From assembly GCA_963854835.1 (NCBI GenBank), contig OY978529.1, positions 50,171,026 to 50,235,025 on the forward strand: a stretch of DNA of 64,000 bases, written 5' to 3'. Numbering within the stretch: the stretch's first letter is position 1; each line of letters opens with the position of its first letter. Made by a program: the position numbers and the translations under genes. The notes beneath the pieces were generated by a model. The model saw only the letters and a program-made list of their open reading frames with translations, made no database searches and was not told where the DNA came from. The DNA comes from Megamerina dolium. Lineage: Eukaryota > Arthropoda > Insecta > Diptera > Megamerinidae. This document shows positions 49,084 to 60,381 of the stretch, in pieces.

Positions 49084-49799
49084 GCTATTACTATCTGCTC
49101 TACAATATGAATGAATTGACAACAATACACAACCACATTCTGAATTTCACTTTTGATCGATATTGATTTGACAAAATGAGCCAAAGTGCAAAATGCACTT
49201 CCACTTCTAAGACGCTTATTGTAGTAATTCTCAACACCATCTTTAAATTTAGCAAGTCTCTCAAAGGATCCCAAGGCTAAATATTACAAGAAAAAAAAAT
49301 TATTTTTTCGCTAAAATCGTAAAGTCGCAATTCGAACTAATCTTTAAAAAAGTAAGTGTCGAATATTTAATGACATTTCGTTAATTAATCATCGAGTTAC
49401 ATTAAACATCCGTGAAATTTGTATTTTTCATTATTTTCTAGGACTGTGCAATTAGTCGTTTAATGGAACAATTTGATTAATCGGTTATTTGATTAATCTA
49501 ATAACGATTACTTCGAATAAACATGATTTTCTTTAATCAAAATCAGTAATTCGATTAATCAGAATACAAATTTCGAATAAAATATTCCAAAATATATTTA
49601 ATATTTTTTTTTCAGTACTTTCTTTTAGCTTTTGAAAGCTGCGAATACATTTCAAAAGTATGTTTGAAAATTAAAAAATAAAAAATTGAAAGTGAAAAAT
49701 TGATTAACCAAATACTTGTCTATTGAATTGAAGTTTCCATTCTGAATATCACTTTTCAATATTTTCAATTCAGAATTCAAAAATACCAAAGCCAAAAAA
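49084..49799. other. AT-rich stretch with GATTAATC palindromes
   Basis: Positions 49440-49580 contain repeated TTTGATTAATC / CGATTAATC motifs in both orientations, perhaps the core of another small inverted-repeat element, but no clear ends were found. No gene. Confidence 0.35.
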
Positions 49800-50700
49800 G
49801 GTAACAAAATGCCCTTCGCATCGTCAGCAATATCGTCACAGCGATGGTATGTGGTGCTTGCATCCATTAAAAAACTGCTACCTCATTGGACTTTCTTCCA
49901 TCTTGGAACCGCTTTAGCATTGCTTCAAGATGAAGCACCTCTCGAAGCTAGTGTAAAGCTATCGGCTAGGTATCTGCGTCCAAATCCCGCATTTTTTTGA
50001 ACGCAGAATGCACTCTACAATTTCCTTCGCTATTTACCATCTTCTGCGTCACGTATCCGTCGATTAATGTCCCCATCTTATCTTCTACGGTTCTACGTTC
50101 TTTTTTCCATCTCTCACGTACGAAGAAGGTATGTTTTGCATCATCTATTAGCGCGTTGCCATATATGCAGCCTGGACCAACTACTTTGCTCATATTGAAG
50201 AGGTATTTCGGAAATACCCGTGCCCAGTGGGCAGCTGTGATATAAAGAAATGTACTTCTCTTGCCCGTGGCATTATTTTTTACATCCTCCTGCCTTTCTT
50301 TTCCGCTGCCCAATGCTCCTGCCTTAGCTGCATTGTGTTAGCTCTTGTTTTCCACCGCATGTCGTTTATTGTGTTACGAGTTCCATCGCTGACCGAGCTT
50401 TTGTGCTGATGGTACGATTTGACGTATCGATCCGCTGGCTGCAAGCACTACAGCTTCTTATACCGTGCGGTATGCTGAGGCTATGCAGAGAGCTGCGGTT
50501 CTCTGCACCTTGGCCAATATCTAGTAACACCGATAGGGTTGTGTCCATGAGAAGTTTTCTTCTGCTAGAAAGTGGTTCACCGATGTCGTTATTTTGGCTG
50601 ATTTCTGCCGCATGCCGGAGTCGAGCCCAATATGTTAGTTTGTTGTCCATTCTAACGACTAAGTACTTCAACAGCCTCAAATTTCTAATTCCTCAAACAA
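49800..50700 (-). mobile_element. Non-LTR retrotransposon remnant (R1/LOA-like, RT C-terminal part)
   Basis: The minus strand carries KYLVVRMDNKLTYWARLRHA, SSRRKLLMDTTLSVLLDIG, then HSLSIPHGIRS, RWKKERRTVEDKMGTLI and DGYVTQKM. These match, in order, the region after the RT palm of R1-type elements (family forms KYLGVxxDxxLxF, SSRRLLL, LLYGAP, RWxxxxxGRWTxxLI). It lies in two main frames with stops, so is dead. Confidence 0.75.
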
Positions 50701-50881
50701 TGAGTCATGCGTAATTTCTGCTTCCACAACAAAGCCACATAAACCATTGGGCTATCATTTTTAGTTATTTAGTCAGATATAATGTACTAGTTATTCACCG
50801 ATAATACTCGTACCAAACTCTACGATAATATTCGAACATAGATAGATATTTTCATGAACAAATGCATATATTGTGTATGTA

Positions 50882-51435
50882 CATTCTGTCAAATAAGTAC
50901 CCGGAAATCGGAAAATCTCATTTTTAATTTTCCCTCTAAGAATATTTCAAAAAAAAAATTTTCCCAGGTTGGCACAACTGTCAGCCACTATTCTGTGAAT
51001 TTTTATTGCTATGTGTCATTTAGTTTGGTTACGGCGTCATTAGGAACAAGTCAACCTTTTGTGTGCGTTGCGATTTTTACTATGGATAAAAATATCGAAC
51101 AAAGAGTTTGTGTGAAATTTTGTGTTTCAAACGAAATTTCTTGTGCCAAAACGTTGGAAATGTTGAAAAAAAAAACATTTGGTGATTCAACCATGTCGAA
51201 AACTCAAGTTTACGATTGGTATAAATCGTTCAAAGAGGGGCGAGAAGAAATCGCAACGCACACAAAAGGTTGACTTGTTCCTAATGACGCCGTAACCAAA
51301 CTAAATGACACATAACAATAAAAATTCACAGAATAGTGGCTGACAGTTGTGCCAACCTGGGAAAAAAAATTGTTTGAAATATTCTCAGAGGGAAAATTAA
51401 AAATGAGAATTTCCGTGTACTTATTTGACAGAATG
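50882..51435. mobile_element. Fold-back mariner derivative with ~190-bp inverted arms from the same end
   Basis: TA-flanked (50880-50881, 51436-51437). The left arm 50882-51076 and right arm 51248-51435 are near-identical inverted copies of the same terminal ~190 bp of the mariner at 60382-61675. Between the arms lies the next part of that mariner in one copy: the transposase N terminus (MDKNIEQRVCVKF, then TMSKTQVYDWYKSFKEGREE). No catalytic region remains. Confidence 0.88.
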
Positions 51436-52456
51436 TATAGTAATGTACTTGGTGATGGAATGTAAGAAGTGTGTATGTCCATATAATCATAAAAACCTAT
51501 GCGATTGATTAGTACCTATTAGCTATTCTCTATATTCACACTTTCTAAGTATTCATATATGTAAATTTTGCTTCATTTAAATGAAGCAAAAACAAAAACG
51601 AAACAAAGAAAAATTGAAAAGATAAAAATGATAGTAAGAAGACTACCTACTGAAATTGGACCATTTTTTGAAAAAAAGTATGTAGTAGAAAGAAGTGTTA
51701 AGTGTATGTAGAATTATGCAAAATTATAGGTTTCCCAAACAATGAACACAATACTACTAACCCTTAATGATTTTGATTTTTGTTTATATATGTATTTTTT
51801 TTCGAAATTACACTTTCAACTATTGTACGGACAATGAAAGTTCAATTTTTATTTTTTTTTAAATTGATAATAAATACATGTAGTACTCGTATGCAATTAA
51901 ATGCTTTTAAAATAGATGTGTGTGTATTTATATTACAATACAATAGATGCATTCATACAATACAAACTAAATAACATAATATGTATAACTATATTCGTAA
52001 TGATATTAGGTATACAAATCTAGTGAAAATGATATATGAAATTAAAACCGTAATATATATATACACTTACATATACTCGTACATACTGACAGAGACATGC
52101 ATATTATAAAAGTCTTCAAAAAAAATTCCCATCAACTATTGACATACAATTGTTATCCATACACAACCAGCCAGAAGGATAGAGAAACCCAGTAGAGAGT
52201 ACTCAGCTCGATCAGTTCATGTCATTAGAAAGTATCGTTGAGGACTCATGGAGCTTCGATTTCTAATATTTTATGAGATTTTACTATATTATTGTTGTAG
52301 AATAAACTATTTTTTTTTTTTTTATATCACTTTTTGACGAGCATACGTCATGGGTAATGCATATTGTTCTCTCGTTTCAATACGAAATTTCTTTCGATAA
52401 TGAAATTAATGAAATTTATCAAAATTTGATTTAAACATATATTTTGAGTACTGGTA
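51436..52456. other. AT-rich non-coding stretch
   Basis: No gene or element recognised. Confidence 0.35.
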
Positions 52457-52642
52457 TTGGCCACCAACGAAAGGCTTAACTATTTAGAAAACGATACAAA
52501 GTGTGCTAATGCGAATACAACAACAACAACAGAAAGTAGCAGCAGCAGCACCACCACCACCACCACCACCACATCAACCGTATCAATAACAACAGCAATT
52601 AATAACGCAGAACAAATGGAAGAAAATCAGCAGCAACAGTGA
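52457..52642 (+). other. Coding-like low-complexity stretch (Thr/Ser/Gln), status unclear
   Basis: Open frame with no ATG start, reading NTTTTTESSSSS, poly-Thr from ACC repeats, then NNAEQMEENQQQQ and a TGA. Immediately after the TGA the same frame continues CAA CAA CAG CAA... to about 52693. The composition resembles the homopolymer-rich parts of fly regulatory proteins, but such triplet runs also arise as plain microsatellites. No splice-linked partner exon found. Confidence 0.2.
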
Positions 52643-53006
52643 CAACAACAGCAAGATTTGTCATCAATTATCAATAGCAATAGTTTGAAATAGCGTATTC
52701 CTAACAAGGCAGCATTGTGCGTTGATCGAAACAAATGCAAAGTGCAATGTCTGAACTTGCAATGCACTATTTTCCCAATCGGTTTTAACGGGTTGTCCTA
52801 CATGTGGCCGATTATTGTCATGATCGAAAATCAATGACACGTGCCTGATCGCCGATTTCGACCGTTTTCAGTTCAATGATCGTTTCATGTTGATGAGTTG
52901 TTGTCGTCGGTATAGCTGCTTTTGCTACTGGGTATTCATTCTCTCTCTCTCTCTCTCTCTATCTATCTCTCTCATACACACGCACTTACACCAACTCATA
53001 CATATA

Positions 53007-53894
53007 CAGTGTGTTCCAATTGTAGGTGTTGTATTTTGTTATCGATTAAAATCTGTAATATCGACCATTTTCCATCAGATTTTGTGTAATTGTCATTGTG
53101 ACGGTATAGGATTTTATAGTAAATTTTGGATCTTAAATTTTAAGTCGATGGTGCAAACGCTAAAATGTTTTTTTTTTTTTTTTTCAAAAAAACATCTTTT
53201 CGGACGAGGCTTATTTCCATCTAGGGGACTATGTTAACAAGCAAAACTGCCTTATCTGGGCTCGAAAAATACACACGTTATTGTTGACCGCGAGTCACTG
53301 TTTTTGCGTTTTATGGGTCGGAGGCATAATTAGGCCGTATTTTTTCAAAGATGAGTACGGAAACACCGAAAATGTCAATTCTGAGCGATACAGTGTGATG
53401 GTATCGCTCAGAATGTTGGAGGACTATTTTGTGCCAGAGGTTGTAGCTCAGGGTCTGGACTATATGTGGTTTCAACAGGATGGCGCTACACTACACACCA
53501 CTCGCCTCAATTCAGACTTTTTGCGTCACAAATTCCCAAATATAAATTGCCGGTGATATAAATTTGCCGCCCAGATCATGCGTTTTGATGCCGTTCGACT
53601 TTTTTCTGTGCGATCACACGAACGATAAAGTCTATGTGAATAATCCGAAGACGATGTCAGACTTGAAAAGCAATATTACATCGGTGATTCGGCCGATTCT
53701 GGGGGTCATAGTGCAAAATGTCATCAAGAAAATGATCGAAAGAGTGAGCTATCTACGAAATAGTCACGGTGAACATTTTCCACACATAATCCTATTGTGT
53801 AGGCTACACAAAAATATAAAATATTTGAAAAAATTCCGAACCATTTGTGTTTTATTCAAAATCAACATACCACACGTCTTAATGGAACACCCTG
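53007..53894 (+). mobile_element. Mariner-like element (DEAHFH type), 888 bp, decayed
   Basis: Ends CAGTGTGTTCCAATT and TAATGGAACACCCTG are inverted repeats, flanked by TA (53005-53006, 53895-53896). The plus strand keeps FSDEAYFHLG (about 53195-53225), WVGGIIRPYFFKDEYGN, MWFQQDGATLHTT (about 53465-53505) and PRSCVLMPFDFFLCDH (about 53565-53612). The 5' half is largely deleted, and frameshifts are present. Confidence 0.85.
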
Positions 53895-54199
53895 TAGTAC
53901 ATATACGATATGCGAGAATGCAAAATTTTACTATTACGCATAATTACCAACATACATATATGAATTTTATTAACTACTTATAATTAAATAAAAATATGCA
54001 TTCATACATATAGACGAGTCAAAAAATGATATCAATTTCTCAAAAAAAAAAAAAAAAAAAAAATAAATAAAAATAAAAAAACAAAGTCCACACCACGTAT
54101 ATAATTATATATACAATATATACAAATATGAATATAACTATTTATATAAATATAATAGGGATAAATAATTTATAAATGTATATGTGCTGTATGTGTAAA

Positions 54200-54232
<33 letters not shown>

Positions 54233-54785
54233 AAAAAAGAAAAACAAACAAAAATGTGACAGAAACATGAATGTCAAATTTCAGCGGCCACCTTTAGAAA
54301 AAGCTGCTTCCTTTAAGAGAGAGAAGAAAAAACAAAAAAAAAAAAAAAAAAAATATGACAAAAATAAACAAATTAAATATATAAATTTTAAATATTTTAA
54401 TTCGATACAATTTATAGAAATACAATTTATTTATAGTTTAATTCTAATATGAAAAACAGACAAAAAAAAAAAAAAAACAAAAACTGAAAAGTTGACAATT
54501 GCAAAAAGTATCAACAAAGCAAATTCATATTTTTCCCAGACCAAATTCATATTTTTTTTTCAAACAATGTGCACTCTTTTTATTTATAAACCAAATGCAT
54601 CCTTTTACAAATTAAATTCAATTTACAATTTTTCAAATCAAAGGAATTTTGTATTAGTTAGCGTTTGTAAAATATTTATTTAAATTGAATTCAGCATTCA
54701 GCATCAGTATTTTCAAGCAGAATCATTGAAAGCAACGAAATATTAATTAATTCGACGAAATTCTGATTATTCACAGAATTACCAC
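53895..54785. other. AT-rich stretch with poly-A and (AAT)n runs
   Basis: Poly-A at 54044-54062, (AAT)n at 54201-54231 and poly-A at 54335-54352 and 54461-54477. No gene recognised. Confidence 0.45.
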
Positions 54786-54810
54786 AGATGTCTTGAGCTC
54801 ATAATCTCAT

Positions 54811-54985
54811 GAGATACAGAAGTGGTCTGGTTCTCTAACCAGTTCGCAAACTTCCATTGATTTCTGAAAGAGATACAGAAGTGGTCTGGTTCTCTAACCA
54901 GTTCGCAAATTTCCTTTGATTTCTAAAAGAAATTCAGAAGTGGTCTGGTTCTGTAACCAGTTCGCAAACTTCCTTTGATTTGTGA
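54811..54985. repeat. Three tandem copies of a 59-bp unit with an internal palindrome
   Basis: CAGAAGTGGTCTGGTTCT recurs at 54817, 54876 and 54935, 59 bp apart. Each unit contains CTGGTTCTCTAACCAG (CTGGTTCTGTAACCAG in the third), a 6-bp-stem hairpin, and then GTTCGCAAA and TTTGATTT. Confidence 0.92.
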
Positions 54986-56180
54986 CCAGAATATGACACG
55001 ATTTGTAAAAAGTCCTCACATAAAGTTGCGTAACAGCGAGGAGTGACACTGTCTCTCTGTCGTGCCATAATTTTGTGTAGAAAATGACGGGCGCATTTGG
55101 TTTGATAGTTTGGTTTGCATTTGATTTGAAGGAAGTATGAGTTTGAAGTCCAAAAAAAAACCTGTATTATATGTTATTTAAAAATTTTCGTTATTTTAAT
55201 ATTATTTCCCTTTTTATTATTATTTTATTTTTACTATTTGTGTTCACCATTTAAGTAAATACAATACATACATACATACATAGATATTGTATACCCACAT
55301 ACTTAGTCATTATTTGTTATACATACATAAAGGCTAATTTAATATACATATACATATATATTTATTTAAATCATATTTGTACAGTTTATTATTATTATTA
55401 TTTGTTTTTGTTTTGTGTGTTTTTTTTTTAAACTTAATAACTATTTGCGATTTTGTTACATTTTTCTTAATTTTATCCAACATATTATACTTTCTTCTTT
55501 ATCTTCTCTTCATAATGCATACATATTGTGTACCTTTTATGATCATTATTATTTTGCTGATTTTTTTTTTTTTGTTAAATATTTGGTTTTTTTGTTTTTA
55601 TTTTATTTTATTTTTTTTTTTAATTAATTTTTACAAGTAATAAGAAAAAAAATTAAATGAAATATGCTAACAAATTATTATTACAATTAAAAAAAAAAAA
55701 AATGAAATATTAGTACATGCGTAGTTTTAAAAATTTTTCTACTTATTTCATACATAAGACATATAGTATGTAAAATGGAAAGCATTTTTCTTTTTTTCTA
55801 AACATATACATACGTACGTATAATTAAATGAAAAAGGTAAAGTAAAGAAAACAAAAAACAAAAACACAAACAAAAATGGAGCTGAAGCAGAATACCATTA
55901 AACAGAAAATGCTAACTACAATAATAATTATTATAATAATTATGATAAATAATAATAATAATAATGATGATGATATAATAAAAATGAACAAACTAGAAAT
56001 TATATCAAAATTATAAATAAAATGAATAAAACCAAAAAAAAAAAAAAAAAAAAAAACAATTGTTTATTTTTTTACTTTTTGTTAAGAAATATTCATAGGG
56101 CCGTTTTCACACAATGTCCGGTTAGCGCTTAATCAGAACTTATCCGGAAGATAACATAAAAAGTGTTTTCACAATGTTCC
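54986..56180. other. AT-rich stretch ending in a possible MITE fragment
   Basis: Long poly-T/poly-A runs (55559-55575, 55608-55622, 55689-55702, 56034-56056). At 56099-56180, GGCCGTTTTCACACAATGTC and TGTTTTCACAATGTTCCG look like the end of a small inverted-repeat element, but no partner end was found. No gene. Confidence 0.4.
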
Positions 56181-57065
56181 GTTGAGAGATATCTGTGAGA
56201 TAAGTTGCGGTTTTAAGTTTCAAGGCCTGTTTAGTATTTTTTTTTGTTTTTTTTGTTTGGAGCCATCGAAAGTTAACGAACTCAGTGAATTTGTAAACAT
56301 GGAAAAAATTGGTCACCGTTGTGTAATTCAATACTTTCATTTGAAAAGTCTCAGTCCAACGAATATTAAAACCACACTAGATTCTACCCTGGGGGAGTCT
56401 GCTTCTTCGTTTACGACCATAAAATATTGGGTGGCAGAGTTTAAACGAGGTCGTACGAGCTGCCAAGACAAACACCGTAGTGGTCGATCAATTGAGGTGG
56501 CCACGCCAGAAACGTTTAAGAAAATCCACAAAATGGTATTGACTGATCGCCGGCTGAAGGTGCGTGAACTAGATAAATTACAGGCATTTCAAAAAGTGCT
56601 ATATATCGTATATTTGTCGAAAATTTAGAGATGATATAGCTGTGTGCAAGATGGGTGCCGCGTTTGCTCAGGATAGAACAAAAACAACATCGTGAAGATA
56701 TTTCTACAGAGTGTTTGGCAATGTTTCACAGTAATAAAGCCGAGTTTTTGCGTCGATTCGTAACCATGGATGAGACATGGGTCCACCACTTTACACCTGA
56801 GACAAAGGGTAGAATCTTGTCCAAAGAAGGCGAAGACAGTTCCATGTGCAGGCAAGGTTATGACTTCTGTTTCCAAAAGAAAAAACAATCAACGGCGAGT
56901 ATTATGCTAATTTGTTGCAGCGTTTAAATGATGAAATTAAAGAAAAAAGGCCGCATTTGGCGAAAAAAAAGTGTTGTTTCATCAAGACAATGCACCAGTT
57001 CACACATTCGCTATTGCAAATTTTCTGATAGTTCTGGTAGTTCTGGGACCGCCGTCGTACAATCT
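56181..57065 (+). mobile_element. Mariner (SETMAR/cecropia-like) transposase pseudogene
   Basis: The plus strand has an N-terminal part from 56299 (MEKIGHRCVIQYFHLKSLSP, the DNA-binding helix-turn-helix region, through DRRLKVREL). It continues in other frames with WVPRLLRIEQKQHRED (about 56650-56700), FLRRFVTMDETWVHHFTPET (about 56748-56808) and VLFHQDNAPVHT (about 56970-57006). Order and spacing fit mariner; frameshifts and stops make it inactive. Ends not located. Confidence 0.82.
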
Positions 57066-57259
57066 TAAAAAATACAGTCTTCAAAAATAGGAGGTGATGC
57101 CAAGTGCAGTTCAATGCCGACATTTTAATGATGTATGCATACATTAAGAAGAAAATGGAAAATACACTAAAGCCAATTATGGAGGTGTGTCCTTATGTTA
57201 TTAAATAAACACAGTTATGTGGTTACATTAGATATCAGTTAATTTATTATATACTCAAT

Positions 57260-57740
57260 TATTCTTGAATACCTTCTTCCGCTTAGATATGTGCTTTGCT
57301 AGTAGCTCTTCCTTGATGAGCTCTTCACTTTTGAATGGATGATGGCGAATTGTGTTCTCGATAACTGTGAATACCAAGATTCCTAACCATATTTACGAAA
57401 TGGTGCAAAAACTTGTTCGGATTGCGGTCATACACGATTGCGTTTGTAGTCAATTGTGGTGAACAAACGTAGCAACCATCTTGCTAATGGCTTTTTCATT
57501 TTCAAATATTCATATAAAATATAATGTCTCCCACCCAGCTGAGATGCCTTCAGCTTATGCCACCTCACGCATTTTGATTTTCCCAACGTTCAATATCATT
57601 TCATGGATCTTATCAACGAGGTCAACGACCCCTTTTGAGCGACCTATACATTCAGCATTACTTGTACTGGTACAATCACAATGTAATTTATTAAACCAAT
57701 TTTTCACCATTAAAGTTTATGGTGCAGAGTACCAATAGTA
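57260..57740 (-). mobile_element. Mariner transposase remnant, N-terminal part
   Basis: The minus strand reads GRSKGVVDLVDKIHEMILN, VGKIKMREVA (about 57570-57650) and ARWLLRLFTTIDYKRNRV (about 57430-57485), which are the helix-turn-helix and linker of mariner transposases. Stops interrupt it. Confidence 0.5.
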
Positions 57741-57890
57741 TTTTTTAAACCTTTCCTTGATTTTAGTGATGATTTTAAGGGAAAAATTGGCCAAATAAAC
57801 ACCAATTGTTAGAGTTTGATAAAAAAAAAAAAAAAAAAAAAAAACTGCCAAACTTTGATAATTAAAAAAATAATAATAATAATAAATAAC

Positions 57891-58195
57891 TGGCACTTAT
57901 AAGACCCGCAGGTCCATTTAGCCGATCATCTATTTCAGTACAATTGGGCATGTTAAATTTTGGACAGTATTTGCACAAATTCTAAATAAAGATTTAGGGT
58001 TTTGTCACAGAGCTCTTTTAGAAGGTTTTTCATGGCAAATTGTTACTGCCGGAAGAATTGCCAATTGCTTGCCGACAGGTGGGTATCGTTCGAAAGAAAA
58101 ATCTTTTTGATATTAAATTTGTTATGCTTCAGCCGGGGATTGAACCCACGACTTACAGATCAGAAGGCCAATGCTCTAACCACTACGTCACCCAT
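57891..58195 (-). mobile_element. tRNA-derived SINE copy C (near full length)
   Basis: On the minus strand it runs from the tRNA-like head (B box GGTTCAATCCC exact at 58146-58136; A box degenerate, GTGACGTAGTGGTTAG) through the common body to TTATAAGTGCCAG at 57891, followed by an AT-rich (TTA)n tail at 57870-57890. A 3' simple-repeat tail supports retroposition. Confidence 0.78.
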
Positions 58196-58287
58196 GCACG
58201 TTTTAGTTAATAGAATGTCGAAAAGAAGGGCCAAAGTAGTGCAACAAAAAGGTGGCTACACTGAATATTAACTGAATAGCTACTCGC

Positions 58288-58435
58288 TACTGTCAGGGAG
58301 AATTGCCAATACCTTGCCGACAGGTAGAGGCACAGTACGAAAGAAAAATATGTTCGACATTAAGTTCAGATGTAGATTGAACTCACAACCTACAGATCAG
58401 AAATCCAACGCACTAATCACTGAACTACTTCCATG
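58288..58435 (-). mobile_element. tRNA-derived SINE copy D, 5' part
   Basis: The minus strand has the tRNA-like head (AGTAGTTCAGTGATTAGTGC, GATCTGTAGGTTGTGAGTTC) and the first part of the body to the GCCGACAG...GGCAATTCTCCCTGACAG segment, then stops. It lies about 90 bp from copy C in the same orientation. Confidence 0.68.
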
Positions 58436-58469
58436 GCCAAGTCGTTTGTTACAATGGCAAAAATCGAAG

Positions 58470-58520
58470 AAATTACTAATTACTAATTACTAATTACTAA
58501 TTACTAATTGGTTACTAATT
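58470..58520. repeat. Heptamer microsatellite (ACTAATT)n
   Basis: Five to seven head-to-tail copies of ACTAATT, the last ones altered by GGTT insertions. Confidence 0.9.
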
Positions 58521-58779
58521 GGTTCCTAGTGGACTAGATTTGACTCCCGGTGTTTCCAAATTTGAGAAAATCACATTTTTTTTTTTTTAATATATGTTCA
58601 TTTATAAATACAAAGTCAAATCAAATATTTTATGTTGAAGGCGTTGAAATTTAGTTTATTTAAGGATTTTTCTCAGTATATTTTTCTTTTATAAATTGAA
58701 TTTACTATTTTTAATAGCAAAATTTACATACATCGGAATAAGCATTTCCATTAGAAAATAAAATAAAAAAATCTCCTTA

Positions 58780-60362
58780 CAGTCGGCTGGGGCCGACCAA
58801 ACTATACCCTGCATATGTAGATTTATATATAAAAAGTTTACTCGAATATCCAACTTTTCTTTTATTTCCACTTTTCGAGAAACAATTTTTGCATATACTA
58901 CTAATTTACACCCGAAATATGGTTGACTTTGACGAAATAAAAGGATTTTAAGATAATTCCGAGGCTTAGTATGGGAGCTATATAAAAAGTGGGCGTGGCT
59001 TATCACTTTCTAGTAAATCCAATTAATTTTTCAATGTTAATCCACACCTTGAATTTGGTGTCCTACGTTGAATAGTTTCTAAGTTATGGTGGTTAACATT
59101 TTTGTTAAATTTCCTCAACTTTGTATGGAAGCCCCAATAAGAAGTGGGCGTGGTACGCTGATTTTTCGCCAGATTATTTCCGACTACGATATTAATTTAA
59201 GTGTCAATTACGGTTATTGTAGACATAAGATTGCCTAAGTTACAGCTGTTTCAATTTAAAATTTGTATGGGGGCTACGATAAACACTGGGCGTGGTGCGC
59301 CCATTTTCTGTGAGCCTAGTTGCTCGTACAATACTAATCCATACCCTGAGTCTCGTTGTCCTAGGCTAAATGGTTTGTAAGCTATGGAGCTTAAAATTTT
59401 AGTTTAATTCACTCGACTTTGTATGGTAGACCCATGAAGGAGTGGGCGTGGCACACTGATTTTTCGCCAGATTATTTCCGACTACGATATTAATTTAAGT
59501 GTCAATTATGGTTATTGTAGACATAAGATTGCCTAAGTTACAGCTGTTTCAATTTAAAATTTGTATGGGGGCTACGATAAACAGTGGGCGTGGTGCGCCC
59601 ATTTTCTGTGAGCCTAGTTGCTCGTACAATACTAATCCACACCTTAAATCTCGTTATTCTACGCTGAATAGTTTGCAAGTTATAACCGGTAACATTTTTT
59701 TTAATTTCCGCAACTTTGTATGGGAGACCCAAAAAGGAGTGGGCGTGGCACATTGATTTTCTGCCATATTATTTCTGACTGCCGTGTTAATCTAATTGTC
59801 AATTAAGGTTATTCTAGACAGAAGATTGTAGAAGTTACAGCAGTTTCAATTTAAAAGAAGTACAGACACTTTGTATGGGAGCTACGCTAGAAAGTAGGCG
59901 TGGCTCACCCACTTTTGGCGAGGTTATATAGTAGTATAATATAACTCTATGTGCAAAATATTGTTGTCCCAAGTGGTATATTATGTGAGTTATAGCAAGT
60001 TAAAGATTTTGAAAATTTCGAGGTTAGTCGCTTTGAATGCTTGGTGTGGGCGTGGTTATTGACCGATCATGCCCAATATCAATCCCCTCCGTACCCTTGG
60101 ATCATAGATTACTTATGCCAAATTTCATCGAAATAGCTCAATATTTACTCAAGTTATCGTGCGAACCAGCCAGGTGACAGACAGACGGACGGACGGACGG
60201 ACGGACGGACGGACGGACGGACGGACATCGTTAAATCGAAAATTTAATCGACGCTGATCACGAATATATATCCATGTCTATATCTCCGGAGATTCCTTCA
60301 AGTGGACACAAACATCTGACCGAAATGAATATACCATGCATATTGCATTATGCAGGGTATAA
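58780..60362. mobile_element. GGCGTGG-type complex repeat element with 298-bp internal tandem units and (GGAC)n
   Basis: Begins GGGGCCGACCAAACTATACC, CTGCATATG and ends TTATGCAGGGTATAAA, giving inverted TATACCCTGCA termini. Inside, a unit recurs three or more times (ATTTTTCGCCAGATTATTTC at 59161 and 59459, diverged at 59756; spacing 298 and 297), each with two GGGCGTGG motifs. A (GGAC)n run follows at about 60182-60226, then a conserved end (GATCATGCCCAATATCAATC...CCGAAATGAATATACC). No ORF. A second copy lies at 16645-18032. The GGAC tract recalls dipteran mini-me/DINE-1-like non-autonomous elements, but membership is not established. Confidence 0.78.
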
Positions 60363-60381
60363 ATATATTTACTTTGATGTA

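Noticed and set aside
55377..55640. Leu/Phe/Ile-rich membrane-protein-like ORFs
   Set aside because: Composition is exactly that of poly-T-rich DNA; several frames look alike and no family is recognised.
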